Part shown: in pieces, positions 49,604-58,525 of the stretch
How the letters are laid out: each line of letters begins with the position of its first letter
Position numbering within the stretch: position 1 is the stretch's first letter
Origin: Rhodococcus sp040643435
GTDB lineage: Bacteria; Actinomycetota; Actinomycetes; Mycobacteriales; Mycobacteriaceae
NCBI RefSeq assembly: GCF_040643435.1
Contig: NZ_JBEYUH010000018.1
Location: 1 to 64,000 of the forward strand
Reading direction: 5' to 3'
Length of the DNA stretch: 64,000 nt
Program-made: the position numbers and the translations under genes
Notes under the pieces: model-generated
The model's database searches: none
What the model was told of the DNA's origin: nothing
The model's input: only the letters and a program-made list of their open reading frames with translations

Positions 49604-51352
49604 GTGAGCGCTCGTGTCTCAGGCCCCACACTCAGTCGTCGTGGTCTTCTCGGAGCTGCCGCAGGAGCGGCTGTCCTTGCAGGTACGGGATGGTCGCTCG
49701 CGGGCGCAGTGCCGCTCGGTGACCCGGCCGCCACGATTCCGGCGCCCCCGGAGTTTCCGGCCGACATCCCGCTCTCGCAACAACAGTTCGTCAACTGGGC
49801 GAAGACCATTCAGTTCGACGCGGTGTGGACCGCGACGGCTCGTACCGCGGACGATGTCGTCCGCCTCGCGAACTGGGCGCACACCCACGGCTTCCGCATC
49901 CGCCCGCGTGGATCGATGCACAGCTGGAGCCCCCTCACGCTCGAAGCCGGGCAGGACATCGGGAACGTCGTGCTGGTCGACACCATGTCGCAGCTGAACA
50001 GCGTCGTCGTCGATGCGGGCGCCGCACCTCCGCGCGTGACGGCCGGTGGTGGTGCCGGCATCGAAGCAATCCTCACCGCGCTCGAAGCCGAGGGGCTGGG
50101 CTGGGCGAACTCGCCGGCCATCGGCGATATCTCCATCGCGGGCGCACTGTCGATCGGGGCCCACGGAGCCACCTACCCGGCAGCGGGGGAGACTGTGATT
50201 CCGGGCCAGTCGTTCGGCTCCCTCTCCAACCTCGTCCTCGCACTGACCGCCGTGGTGTGGAATGCATCGGCCGGGGTCTACGAACTCCGCGAATTCCGCC
50301 GGGCTGACCCGGAGATCGGACCTCTGCTCGCCCATCTCGGACGCACCTTCGTCACCTCGGTGACCTTGCAGGCAGGGGCGAACTACCGGTTGCGCTGCCG
50401 GAGTTTCACCGACATCCCGTGGCGCGAATTGTTCGCGCCGCCCGGATCTCCGGGACGAACGTTCGAGCGATACGTCGAGGAGCACGGACGCGTCGAGGCG
50501 ATCTGGTTTCCCTTCACCGAGACACCCTGGCTCAAGATCTGGTCGGTAACCCCGGAGAAGCCCGCCGAATCCCGTGAGGTGCAGGGCCCATACAACTATT
50601 ACTTCTCGGACAGCCTGCCCGAAGAACTCACCGACCTTCTGGGACAGGTCGTGCGCGGCGCCCAGGCCGTCACACCGGCTTTCGGTGCCTCGCAGTTCGG
50701 CGCGGTGGCGACAGGGCTCGCGGCGACCGGAACGAACGATCTGTGGGGGTGGTCCAAGGACTTGTTGTTCTACCTGCGTGCGGCGACCTTGCGCGTGGTG
50801 GCGGGGGGCGGTGTCGTCGTGACGAGACGCGACAACATCGCCCGTGTCATCAACGAATTCACGACCTGGCTGCACGAGCGGATGACGCACTACGCCTCGC
50901 TCGGGCAGTATCCCGTCAACATGCCGTTCGAGGTGCGTCTGTGCAAGGTCGACGACGCCGGTGAGGTGCTCGTCGATGCGGCGGGAGTGCCCGACCTGTC
51001 TCCGGTGCGGCCCCGGCCGGACCGGCCGGATTGGGACACGGCGATCTGGCTCAATGTCGTGTCGATCCCCGGTACCGCCGGAATGCCGGCCTTCTTCCGG
51101 GAGATGGAGCAGTGGATGGCTGCCCACTTCTCGGGGGAATACGCGACGTTCCGATCCGAATGGTCGAAAGGATGGGCGTTCGACGACGAGGGCGGTTACC
51201 GGGACCCGGGCTTCCTCGAGGGCACGGTGCCGGCGATGTACCGCACGGGGCTGCCGTCCGGGCAAGGATGGGATGCCGCGCTGGCGGCCTTCGAAGAACA
51301 CGACCCGCATCGCGTGTTCAGCAACCGGTTCCTCGATCGATTGCTGCCCTGA
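49604..51352 (+). CDS. Secreted class II cholesterol oxidase (VAO-type, FAD-linked)
   Basis: 582 aa. A Tat signal (SRRGLLGAAAGAAVLAG) is followed by a VAO-type FAD domain with RPRGSMHSWSPLTLEAG, where His106 matches the covalently flavinylated His of the Brevibacterium sterolicum enzyme (RGAMHGW there, from memory). The substrate-binding half matches it throughout, including FTDIPWRELFAPPGS, GPYNYYFSDSLPE, NDLWGWSKD, FRSEWSKGWAF and DPHRVFSNRFLDRLLP. It oxidises cholesterol to cholest-4-en-3-one outside the cell. GTG at 49604 is chosen for the signal peptide; its ribosome site is weak. Confidence 0.93.
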   Translation: MSARVSGPTLSRRGLLGAAAGAAVLAGTGWSLAGAVPLGDPAATIPAPPEFPADIPLSQQQFVNWAKTIQFDAVWTATARTADDVVRLANWAHTHGFRIRPRGSMHSWSPLTLEAGQDIGNVVLVDTMSQLNSVVVDAGAAPPRVTAGGGAGIEAILTALEAEGLGWANSPAIGDISIAGALSIGAHGATYPAAGETVIPGQSFGSLSNLVLALTAVVWNASAGVYELREFRRADPEIGPLLAHLGRTFVTSVTLQAGANYRLRCRSFTDIPWRELFAPPGSPGRTFERYVEEHGRVEAIWFPFTETPWLKIWSVTPEKPAESREVQGPYNYYFSDSLPEELTDLLGQVVRGAQAVTPAFGASQFGAVATGLAATGTNDLWGWSKDLLFYLRAATLRVVAGGGVVVTRRDNIARVINEFTTWLHERMTHYASLGQYPVNMPFEVRLCKVDDAGEVLVDAAGVPDLSPVRPRPDRPDWDTAIWLNVVSIPGTAGMPAFFREMEQWMAAHFSGEYATFRSEWSKGWAFDDEGGYRDPGFLEGTVPAMYRTGLPSGQGWDAALAAFEEHDPHRVFSNRFLDRLLP

Positions 51353-51361
51353 CAGCCGGCG

Positions 51362-51991
51362 TCAGCAACCTGTGTGTGACAAGGCTCGTGCGTAACCCGC
51401 GGTCTGGTAGGCGTAGGCCCAGACCCAGTACGACAGCGAGATATCGGCCGGGCTGGCAGCCATGACGAGTTCGCCGTCGAAACATCGCTCGAGGATGAAA
51501 CGCGCACGAGAAATGTGTGGCACGAAGGTCACCACGATGACGCTCGTCCACCCGTTGAGGGCCGCGAGGCGGCGCAGTTCCTGCGCTTCACCGCGCGTGG
51601 TCGGCGGGTTCGGTTCGAAGCAACTGACCGGGAAGTCGTAGCGTCGGTGACTGCACAGGTCTGTCAGCCAGATGTCCTCGGCGCCATCGGGGTTCGACAC
51701 GACGACCTGGGGTGCGAAGCCTTCCATCGCGAGTGCGAGCGCGTAGGGATAACGCTCGTAGACCGCGCCGCCGAGTACGAAGATGGCGTCTGCGCGGCGA
51801 TACGGACTCATGTACTCGATCTCGATCTGCGGGGTCACGTAGACGGGAACGCCGGCAGCGAGCAAGGCGCACAGCGCGAGTACGGCGATGGTGACCCACC
51901 GCCGTCGGCGGCGACGTGCCCCGGCAGGGAAGGCGGCGCCGTCGAAGGCTTCGGACGAACTCTTCCGGGCGGCCCTGCGTCGTCGCATCAT
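51362..51991 (-). CDS. DUF218 (YdcF/SanA-like) membrane-anchored protein
   Basis: 209 aa. A very basic N-terminus with GARRRRRRW, one membrane helix (VTIAVLALCALLAAGVPVYV) and an extracytoplasmic DUF218 domain (ADAIFVLGGAVYERYPYALAL, TTRGEAQELRRLA, VVTFVPHISRARFILER). The family is linked to envelope polysaccharide or vancomycin tolerance, with unknown chemistry. It has a double ATG at 51991/51988 with AGGA about 10 nt before. It converges with the cholesterol oxidase (9 nt between stops) and is divergent from the permease. Confidence 0.83.
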   Translation of the reverse strand: MMRRRRAARKSSSEAFDGAAFPAGARRRRRRWVTIAVLALCALLAAGVPVYVTPQIEIEYMSPYRRADAIFVLGGAVYERYPYALALAMEGFAPQVVVSNPDGAEDIWLTDLCSHRRYDFPVSCFEPNPPTTRGEAQELRRLAALNGWTSVIVVTFVPHISRARFILERCFDGELVMAASPADISLSYWVWAYAYQTAGYARALSHTGC

Positions 51992-52233
51992 GTGCCGATC
52001 CGTTCCTGCCCGACCGCCGTCGTGGCGTCTCGCGAGTGAAGTGCCGCGTAGCAGTTTACGGCAGCAAAGTATTTTTTTCGCGGAGAAAAAGACTTTGAGA
52101 ATCTTTTCTCGGGGGTCGTGCCCTTGCCTTCTGTCGTCTACCGGAACGGGCCGGCTCGTGCGTTTCCCCGGTGTTCCTGCAGGGAACCCCAGGTCGTGTC
52201 CTGCAGGGGGTTTGCTCCGGGGAAGGGATCACG
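51992..52233. other. Intergenic region with repeats, no gene seen
   Basis: The left half is AT-rich (TTTTTTTCGCGGAGAAAAAG near 52070) and contains GAGAAAAAGA/TCTTTTCTC, a stem with one bulge. The right half has CCTGCAGGG twice, 24 bp apart (52176-52184 and 52200-52208), and an AACCCC/GGGGTT pairing before the permease start. It probably holds divergent promoters and a structured leader. It matches no riboswitch class that I recognise. Confidence 0.4.
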
Positions 52234-53727
52234 ATGACTCGGATGGGTAAAAGCCGGAGAACCGGCCTCCTGCGCGTCAAGTCGGTGGAGCAGTCGATCC
52301 GCGACACCGACGATCCCGATTCGAGGTTGCGTAGGGATCTGACAGCCTGGGATCTCATCGTGTTCGGCGTCGCGGTCGTCGTCGGTGCCGGCATCTTCAC
52401 CCTTACCGCCCGAACTGCAGGCAACGTAGCCGGGCCATCGGTATCGCTGGCCTTCGTCTTCGCCGCGATCGCGTGTGCGCTCGCGGCCCTGTGCTATGCG
52501 GAGTTCGCGTCGACCGTGCCCGTCGCCGGTAGTGCGTACACCTACTCGTTCGCGACATTCGGTGAGTTCGTCGCATGGATCATCGGGTGGGATCTCATCC
52601 TCGAGTTCGCCCTCGCGGCAGCGGTGGTCGCGAAGGGTTGGTCTCTCTACCTCGCCGAGGTCATGACCGTTTCCTCGAGTTTCATGATCGGATCGCTCAA
52701 GGTCGACTGGGGTGCGGTCCTGATCGTCGCGGCGATCGCCGTGTTGCTCGCAACGGGAACGAAGATTTCGTCCCGGGTGTCCTTGGTCATCACGTCCATC
52801 AAGGTTGCGGTAGTGGTGTTCGTGGTCGTGCTCGGCGCCTTCTACGTCAAGGCGGAGAACTTCGCTCCGTTCGTTCCACCCTCGGAATCCGGCGAGACCG
52901 GTGAGGGTTTGCACCAGTCGTTGTTCTCGTACGTCACCGGTGCGGGTGGCAGCACCTTCGGGTGGTACGGACTGCTGGCCGCGGCAAGCCTGGTGTTCTT
53001 CGCGTTCATCGGATTCGACGTCGTCGCCACGACGGCAGAGGAGACCCGGCATCCCCAGAAGGCGGTGCCCATCGGCATCCTCGGTTCACTGGCGATCGTG
53101 ACGGTGTTGTACGTGGCCGTCAGTCTCGTGCTCACCGGCATGGTGAACTACACGGCCCTCGAAGGGGACGAGTCGACGCTCGCGACGGCGTTCGCGCTCA
53201 ACGGTATGGACTGGGCGAAGAATCTGATCTCGATCGGTGCCCTCGCGGGTCTGACGACGGTGGTGATGGTGCTGATGCTCGGCCAGACCAGGGTGCTGTT
53301 CGCGATGGCACGCGACGGGCTCGTGCCGCGCAGACTCTCCCGCACGGGCACGCGAGGAACACCGGTGCGTACAACGGTCTTGGTGTCGGTGGTCGTTGCC
53401 CTGCTCGCCGGTCTCGTTCCGCTCGGCGCGCTCGAGGAGATGGTCAACATCGGCACGCTCTTCGCGTTCGTACTCGTGTCGATCGGCGTGATTGTCCTCC
53501 GCCGCACACGACCGGACCTCGAACGCGGGTTCCGGGCACCTTTGGTGCCACTGGTTCCGATCCTGTCGGTGCTCGCGTGCTTGTGGCTCATGGTGAACCT
53601 GTCCGTCGAGACGTGGATCCGGTTCGTGGTGTGGATGCTCATCGGCCTGCTCGTCTACTTCCTCTACGGCCGGAACCACTCGGTCCTCGCGAACCGGGGC
53701 CCGGCACGCACCGGATCGGAAACGTAG
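52234..53727 (+). CDS. APC superfamily amino acid permease (CAT-like)
   Basis: 497 aa with about 12 membrane segments plus extra C-terminal ones. The first segment carries the APC signature VVVGAGIFTLTARTAGNVAGPS (quoted in part), and FFAFIGFDVVATTAEETRHPQK is the segment typical of cationic amino acid transporters. It probably imports an amino acid such as arginine, lysine or another amine; specificity is not visible. ATG at 52234 has GAAGGG at 6 nt; ATG at 52243 is an alternative. It is followed directly by a strong terminator. Confidence 0.88.
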   Translation: MTRMGKSRRTGLLRVKSVEQSIRDTDDPDSRLRRDLTAWDLIVFGVAVVVGAGIFTLTARTAGNVAGPSVSLAFVFAAIACALAALCYAEFASTVPVAGSAYTYSFATFGEFVAWIIGWDLILEFALAAAVVAKGWSLYLAEVMTVSSSFMIGSLKVDWGAVLIVAAIAVLLATGTKISSRVSLVITSIKVAVVVFVVVLGAFYVKAENFAPFVPPSESGETGEGLHQSLFSYVTGAGGSTFGWYGLLAAASLVFFAFIGFDVVATTAEETRHPQKAVPIGILGSLAIVTVLYVAVSLVLTGMVNYTALEGDESTLATAFALNGMDWAKNLISIGALAGLTTVVMVLMLGQTRVLFAMARDGLVPRRLSRTGTRGTPVRTTVLVSVVVALLAGLVPLGALEEMVNIGTLFAFVLVSIGVIVLRRTRPDLERGFRAPLVPLVPILSVLACLWLMVNLSVETWIRFVVWMLIGLLVYFLYGRNHSVLANRGPARTGSET

Positions 53728-53764
53728 TCAGGGCACCTTCTCCGAGAGGAGAAAGTGCCCTGAC
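53727..53764. terminator. Bidirectional terminator between permease and tRNA-Pro
   Basis: GTCAGGGCACCTTCTCC (53727-53743) and GGAGAAAGTGCCCTGAC (53748-53764) pair with one mismatch around GAGA. The stem starts in the stop codon of the permease and lies just past the 3' end of the leftward tRNA. Confidence 0.88.
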
Positions 53765-53778
53765 GAGTTCTTCGCGAG

Positions 53779-53852
<74 letters not shown>

Positions 53853-53906
53853 TGATGAACCTCGGTCAGCTTACAGCACGTGCGCGCCGAAGTTTAAATC
53901 GGCTGG

Positions 53907-54860
53907 TCAGCGACGTGATCCCGCACTCTCCGTCTCATTGCCGCTGGCACGCTGCGCACTGTCGCGCGATGCCGGAACGAGGGTGAGCAGAGTGGCCTCC
54001 GGGCGGCAGAAGAACCGCGCGGGAGCGAAGGGCGAAGTGCCGATGCCCGCGGACACGTGCAGTCGCATGTGTGCGCCCCACCGCGACGCCCCCTTCACCC
54101 GAGACCGGTCGATTCCGCAGTTGGTCACCAGTGCGCCGTAGAAGGGCAGACACAGCTGACCCCCGTGTGTGTGACCGGCGAGAACGAGGTCGTATCCGTC
54201 CTCGGCGAAACGGTCCAGCACTCGCGGTTCGGGCGAGTGGGTCATACCCAGACGCAAGTCGGCGGACGGGTCGGCTGCGCCGGCGATCGTCTCGTACCTG
54301 TCGCGGTCGAGATGCGGGTCGTCCACCCCACCGACCGCGATGCGCACGCCGCCGATCTCGATGTCGCGGCGAACGTGCGTCATGTCCTGCCAACCACGTT
54401 CGGAGAAGGCAGCGCGCAGATCGCCCCACGGGAGCGGAGGGCCGTAGACGCGGTCGTGATTCTTGTCGAAGTAGGCGAGCGGGTTCTTCACCACCGGCGC
54501 GAAATAGTCGTTGCTTCCGAAGACGAACAGACCCGGACGGCCGAGGAGCCCGTCGAGTGCTTGGACTACGGCGGGCACGGCCTTCGGATGCGACAGGTTG
54601 TCGCCCGTGTTGACGACGAGATCGGGCTCGAGGCTGTCCAGTTCGCGCAACCAGTTCTGCTTGAGCTTCTGGTTGGGAGTCATGTGCAGATCGCTGATAT
54701 GCAGGACCCGCAGTGTCGACGCGCCCGGTGCGAGGACCGGAACCGTGACCTCGCGAAGAGTGAACGCGTTCCGTTCGATCAGCGTGGCGTAGCCGAGGCC
54801 GAGGGCGGCGGCGCCGGCAGCGCCGAGGGATGCGCGGCGAAGTGAAGACAGGTCAGGCAC
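53907..54860 (-). CDS. Metallophosphoesterase
   Basis: 317 aa. An N-terminal hydrophobic segment (ASLGAAGAAALGLGYATLIE) anchors or exports it. The calcineurin-like metal motifs follow in order: HISDLHM, NTGDNLSH, GSNDY (GNHD position, Asn-Asp here), MTHSPEP and LAGHTHGGQ. Members such as M. tuberculosis Rv3683 are in this location. The substrate, perhaps a phospholipid or UDP-sugar, is unknown. GTG at 54860 is the only reasonable start. It is divergent from the YqeY gene. Confidence 0.9.
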   Translation of the reverse strand: MPDLSSLRRASLGAAGAAALGLGYATLIERNAFTLREVTVPVLAPGASTLRVLHISDLHMTPNQKLKQNWLRELDSLEPDLVVNTGDNLSHPKAVPAVVQALDGLLGRPGLFVFGSNDYFAPVVKNPLAYFDKNHDRVYGPPLPWGDLRAAFSERGWQDMTHVRRDIEIGGVRIAVGGVDDPHLDRDRYETIAGAADPSADLRLGMTHSPEPRVLDRFAEDGYDLVLAGHTHGGQLCLPFYGALVTNCGIDRSRVKGASRWGAHMRLHVSAGIGTSPFAPARFFCRPEATLLTLVPASRDSAQRASGNETESAGSRR

Positions 54861-54926
54861 TTCTTCAGCCTACCGCCGCGCGTGGTCCCCGCACGTGGTT
54901 CGCCTGCTCCGCGTAGCGTTTCCCGC

Positions 54927-55403
54927 ATGACCGACACCACACCCTCCCTCGAATCCCGGCTGCGCACCGACCTGACGGCAGCGATGAAAGACAAGGACAA
55001 GCTGCGCACCGAGACGCTCCGAATGCTGTTGGCCGCGGTCCGGAACGAGGCGGTCGCGGGTAAGCAGGCGCGGGAACTCTCGGACGACGAAGTGCTGAAG
55101 GTCCTCGCACGCGAATCGAAGAAGCGTGGTGAGGCGGCCGAGGTCTACACCGAGAACGGCCGCGGTGAACTTGCGGCGAAGGAGCACGCCGAGGCGCGGA
55201 TCATCGACGAATACCTCCCCACGCCGCTGACCGACGCCGAACTCGTCGATGTCGTGGACACGGCGCTCGCGCGCGTCGCGGAGGAAATCGGAACCCGCCC
55301 GGGCCCCAAGAACATGGGCCAGGTGATGAAGGCGGCTACCGAGATCGCAGCAGGAAAGGTCGACGGTAAGCGGCTGTCGACCGCGGTTCGTTCACGTCTC
55401 TGA
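54927..55403 (+). CDS. GatB/YqeY domain protein
   Basis: 158 aa, the usual size for the stand-alone YqeY protein: N-terminal SLESRLRTDLTAAMKDKDKLRTETLRML and C-terminal MGQVMKAATEIAAGKVDGKRLSTAVR (both quoted in part). It shares the tRNA-binding tail fold of GatB but its role is unknown. ATG at 54927 has no ribosome site; TAGCGT (54914-54919) 7 nt before it suggests a leaderless mRNA. Confidence 0.9.
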   Translation: MTDTTPSLESRLRTDLTAAMKDKDKLRTETLRMLLAAVRNEAVAGKQARELSDDEVLKVLARESKKRGEAAEVYTENGRGELAAKEHAEARIIDEYLPTPLTDAELVDVVDTALARVAEEIGTRPGPKNMGQVMKAATEIAAGKVDGKRLSTAVRSRL

Positions 55404-55421
55404 CATCGGAACGCCGCCGGC

Positions 55422-57866
55422 TCAGTTGTCCGGACGACTCGGCGTCGTGGTGGGCGTGGAGTCCTCGTCCGCCGGAGGGTTCGACTCGGTCTGCGCCGGC
55501 TCACGGCCCGGGAGCGGCGCGGGTGTCGACCGTCGGGTGGTGTCGGGGACTTCGCGATCTCTCGGGCGCGCCGGGGTGCCGCTCGTGGTGGGAGCCACTC
55601 GTACCGACCCGTCGCTGATGAACAACGTGACCGTCGAACCGGGCACTGCCGATCCGCTCGGTGACGTGCCGGTCACTGTTCCTGCACGTTCCTCACCGGC
55701 GATGGTCGCCTCCGATACCGAGAATCCGGCGTCCCGCAGTCGCTGCGTCGCGCGGTCCTTCGACAGCCCGGTGACGTCCGGAACCTGGGCGTTGCCTGCG
55801 CCGCGGACGTATCGGGGATCGGGAGCGGGAAGCTCGACGGGGCCGAACTTGTTGGCGACGGGCAGCATGGCCGAGAACCAGGTACGCGCAGGTTCGGTAC
55901 CGCCGAAGAGGTTGCCGTCGTAACAGGGGCGAACAGGACCGGAGCAGATCTGGCCCGGGGTCGGGGAGTCACCATAGGTGTAGACGACCCCGGCGTACCG
56001 GTTGGTGTATCCGAGGAACGCCGACGACATGTGCGACTCGGTGGTACCGGTCTTCGCGGCCACCGGCAGATTCCAGCCCACCGAACCTGCGGCACCGGCC
56101 GCGGTACCCCCGGCGGAGGTGTCCTTGCTCATGGCCGTCGTGAGGGTATCGGCGAGACCGGGCTCGACCACCTGTTCACAGGCCTGTTGCGTGATCGGCA
56201 CGGGCTTGCCCTCACGGTCGAACACTCCCTCGATCGGGGTGGGCGGGCACCACTTGCCGTGCGACGCGAGCGTCGCCGCGACATTCGACAATTCGAGCGC
56301 GTTGATCCAGGTCGGGCCGAGAGTGTACGAGCCGAGGTGCTGCTGCTTCTGCATCTCGGCCATCGACTGGTCACCGAAGCCGGAGGTCCGGGGTTGCAGA
56401 TACGACCGCAGCCCCAGGCGCACCGACATGTCGACGACCGCGTCGACGCCGGTGGCCTCGATGAGCTTGACGAACGCCGTGTTCGGCGACTGTGCCAGCG
56501 CGTCGGTCACCGACAGTCGTGAGGGGTACGGTGCGGCGTTCTCGACGCAGTAGTAGTTGGCCGGGCAGCCGCGGGCACCACCGTCGCCGAGGCCCCGGGC
56601 GTCGTAGCGGGACGGGACGTCGAGCACGGCCGAGGTACCCAGACCCTGCTCCATCGCAGCCGCGACGGTGAACACCTTGAAGATCGACCCCGCGCCGTGA
56701 CCGGCCAGCGAATAGGGCTGGGGCTGGACCGTCTCCTTGGCGTCGGCGTCGAGCCCGAACTTGCGGCTCGATCCCATGGCGAGCACCTTGTGCGAATCCT
56801 GGCCCGGTTCGATCACGTTCATCACCGAGGCCACGTCGTCGACGGTGGGGCTCGTGAACTTGTCGAGGGAGGACTTCACGGAATCCTGGACTTCGGGGTC
56901 GAGGGTGGTGCGGATGAGATATCCGCCCCGGTCGATCTGTTCGCGGGACAGCCCGGCGTTCTCGAGATACTGCAGGGCGTACTCACAGAAGTAGCCCCGG
57001 TCGTCGGCCGCGATGCATCCGCGGGGGAGCGTGTTCGGTTCGGGAAGCACGCCGAGCGGCAGATCCTTCGCGGCACGGATCTCGTCCGCACGCTCGGGGA
57101 TGTTCTGGATCATCGTGTCCAGTACGACGTTGCGACGGGCGAGAACGCCGTCGGGATTCGTGTACGGGTTCAGTGCCGAGCTCGACTGCACCATGCCCGC
57201 GAGCATCGCGGACTGTGGAATGTTCAGGTCCTTCGCGTCGATGCCGAAGTAGGTCCGGGCGGCGTCCTGGATGCCGAACGAGCCGTTGCCGAAGGGGACG
57301 AGGTTGAGATAGCGGGTGAGGATCTCGTCCTTGGTGAGCTGGTCGTCCAGAGTCAGCGCCATCCGGATCTCGCGGATCTTGCGGGCAGGCGTCGTCTCGA
57401 TCGCGGCGCGACGTTCGGCGTCGGTCTTCGCGATGACGTGCAGGAGATAGTTCTTGACGTACTGCTGGTCGATCGTGGACGCGCCCTGCTCGACCTGGCC
57501 GCTCGTGGTGTTGGTGAGGAACGCGCGGATGGTGCCCTGCCAGTCGACGCCCTCGTGCTCGGGGAAGCGCTTGTCCTCGATCGAGACGATCGCGAGTTTC
57601 ATCTCGTTGGAGATCTGATCGCTCGGCACCTCGAAGCGCCGCTGGTCGTAGAGCCACGCAATGGGTTCGCCCGACTTGTCGACCATGGTGGTCACGGCCG
57701 GGACCACCCCTTCGACGAGCTCGGCGGAACTGTTGTCGACGGTGTCCGCGGCTCGGTTCGAGACGTACCCGAATCCACCTGCGGCAGGGAAGAGCATTCC
57801 TGCTACAAGAACGCCGCCGAGGGCCGTGCAACCTGCGAGCTTCGCCACCGTTCTTCGGATCGACAC
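55422..57866 (-). CDS. ponA2: Bifunctional class A penicillin-binding protein PonA2
   Basis: 814 aa, close to M. tuberculosis PonA2. One membrane helix (about 15-36), a GT51 glycosyltransferase domain with catalytic Glu97 (SIEDKRFPEHEG), then a transpeptidase with S394-IFK-397, SPN (460-462) and KTG (605-607), one PASTA domain (about 693-753) and a Pro/Thr-rich disordered tail. It polymerises and cross-links peptidoglycan. GTG at 57866 lies 6 nt after TACTGT (complement of 57873-57878), so the mRNA is probably leaderless; the longer frame upstream has no support. Confidence 0.95.
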   Translation of the reverse strand: MSIRRTVAKLAGCTALGGVLVAGMLFPAAGGFGYVSNRAADTVDNSSAELVEGVVPAVTTMVDKSGEPIAWLYDQRRFEVPSDQISNEMKLAIVSIEDKRFPEHEGVDWQGTIRAFLTNTTSGQVEQGASTIDQQYVKNYLLHVIAKTDAERRAAIETTPARKIREIRMALTLDDQLTKDEILTRYLNLVPFGNGSFGIQDAARTYFGIDAKDLNIPQSAMLAGMVQSSSALNPYTNPDGVLARRNVVLDTMIQNIPERADEIRAAKDLPLGVLPEPNTLPRGCIAADDRGYFCEYALQYLENAGLSREQIDRGGYLIRTTLDPEVQDSVKSSLDKFTSPTVDDVASVMNVIEPGQDSHKVLAMGSSRKFGLDADAKETVQPQPYSLAGHGAGSIFKVFTVAAAMEQGLGTSAVLDVPSRYDARGLGDGGARGCPANYYCVENAAPYPSRLSVTDALAQSPNTAFVKLIEATGVDAVVDMSVRLGLRSYLQPRTSGFGDQSMAEMQKQQHLGSYTLGPTWINALELSNVAATLASHGKWCPPTPIEGVFDREGKPVPITQQACEQVVEPGLADTLTTAMSKDTSAGGTAAGAAGSVGWNLPVAAKTGTTESHMSSAFLGYTNRYAGVVYTYGDSPTPGQICSGPVRPCYDGNLFGGTEPARTWFSAMLPVANKFGPVELPAPDPRYVRGAGNAQVPDVTGLSKDRATQRLRDAGFSVSEATIAGEERAGTVTGTSPSGSAVPGSTVTLFISDGSVRVAPTTSGTPARPRDREVPDTTRRSTPAPLPGREPAQTESNPPADEDSTPTTTPSRPDN

Positions 57867-57961
57867 GCCTACACAGTACGTGCCGGGGTGTCGGCCGGAC
57901 GTGTGCAGGGAGTGGGCGTGGCTCGCCACGCACTGCGAAAAAGCCTCCGACGTGGCACTTT

Positions 57962-57973
57962 GTACGTACGTAC
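57962..57973. repeat. 12-bp palindrome GTACGTACGTAC
   Basis: A perfect palindrome in the ponA2-whiB4 gap, about 95 bp before the ponA2 start. It may be a protein-binding site or chance. Confidence 0.3.
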
Positions 57974-57993
57974 CAGAAAAGGTTTCGTTCGCC

Positions 57994-58033
57994 TTGCGCG
58001 TGGGCACTAGTTTACCTAGATTGAGACACTAGT
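57994..58033 (+). promoter_or_regulatory. whiB4 promoter with paired CACTAGT boxes
   Basis: TTGCGC (57994-57999), 17-nt spacer and TAGATT (58017-58022) form a promoter. CACTAGT occurs at 58005-58011 in the spacer and again at 58027-58033 at the expected start point, 22 bp apart, so both face the same side of the helix. The 5' leader to whiB4 is about 110 nt. Confidence 0.5.
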
Positions 58034-58139
58034 GTGACGCAGATAACACCTTAACGGGCAGGTTGCGCCGTCGCGGCACACGGACGGCGCAGACCTCGAA
58101 CACCGCGAACCGGCGTTCGGAAAGTAAAGGGGCAACTGA

Positions 58140-58463
58140 ATGCACATGACCACCCCGACGACCCGACTCGACGTCGACCAGGCCGAAGCGCGCATCGCTT
58201 GGGTCTCCAAGGCTCGCTGCCGCGAAGTCGATCCCGATGAACTGTTCGTGCGTGGCGCAGCGCAGCGCAAGGCTGCGGTCATCTGCCGGCACTGCCCGGT
58301 GATGCTCCAGTGTGGGGCGGACGCCCTCGACAATCGTGTCGAGTTCGGTGTGTGGGGAGGCATGACGGAGCGGCAGCGTCGTGCACTTCTCAAGCAGCAT
58401 CCCGAAGTCGAGTCCTGGGCCGACTTCTTCCAGGCTCAGCGGCAGCACCAGAGCGCGGTCTAG
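58140..58463 (+). CDS. whiB4: WhiB family iron-sulfur regulator WhiB4
   Basis: 107 aa. Four cluster cysteines C27, C49, C52 and C58 (CRHCPVMLQC) and the GVWGGMTERQRR turn motif are intact, with a basic C-terminus for DNA contact. In M. tuberculosis WhiB4 senses oxidation and controls antioxidant and PE/PPE genes. ATG at 58140 follows AAAGGGGC; a second ATG at 58146 would remove two residues. Its place between ponA2 and the ArsA-like genes is as in mycobacteria. Confidence 0.94.
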   Translation: MHMTTPTTRLDVDQAEARIAWVSKARCREVDPDELFVRGAAQRKAAVICRHCPVMLQCGADALDNRVEFGVWGGMTERQRRALLKQHPEVESWADFFQAQRQHQSAV

Positions 58464-58494
58464 TTACCGCCTCACTGGTACGAACGCCGAGATA

Positions 58495-58525
58495 TGACCC
58501 GCGAGACCTCAAGCCTCGCGGGTCA
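58495..58525. terminator. Bidirectional terminator overlapping an ORF end
   Basis: TGACCCGCGAG (58495-58505) and CTCGCGGGTCA (58515-58525) pair exactly. The loop contains the stop codon of the leftward ATPase gene, and the right arm encodes its last residues (LTREA). It serves both convergent genes. Confidence 0.8.

Noticed and set aside
51992..52233. Known riboswitch (guanidine, c-di-AMP) before the permease
   Set aside because: None of the conserved core motifs of these classes that I can recall is present.
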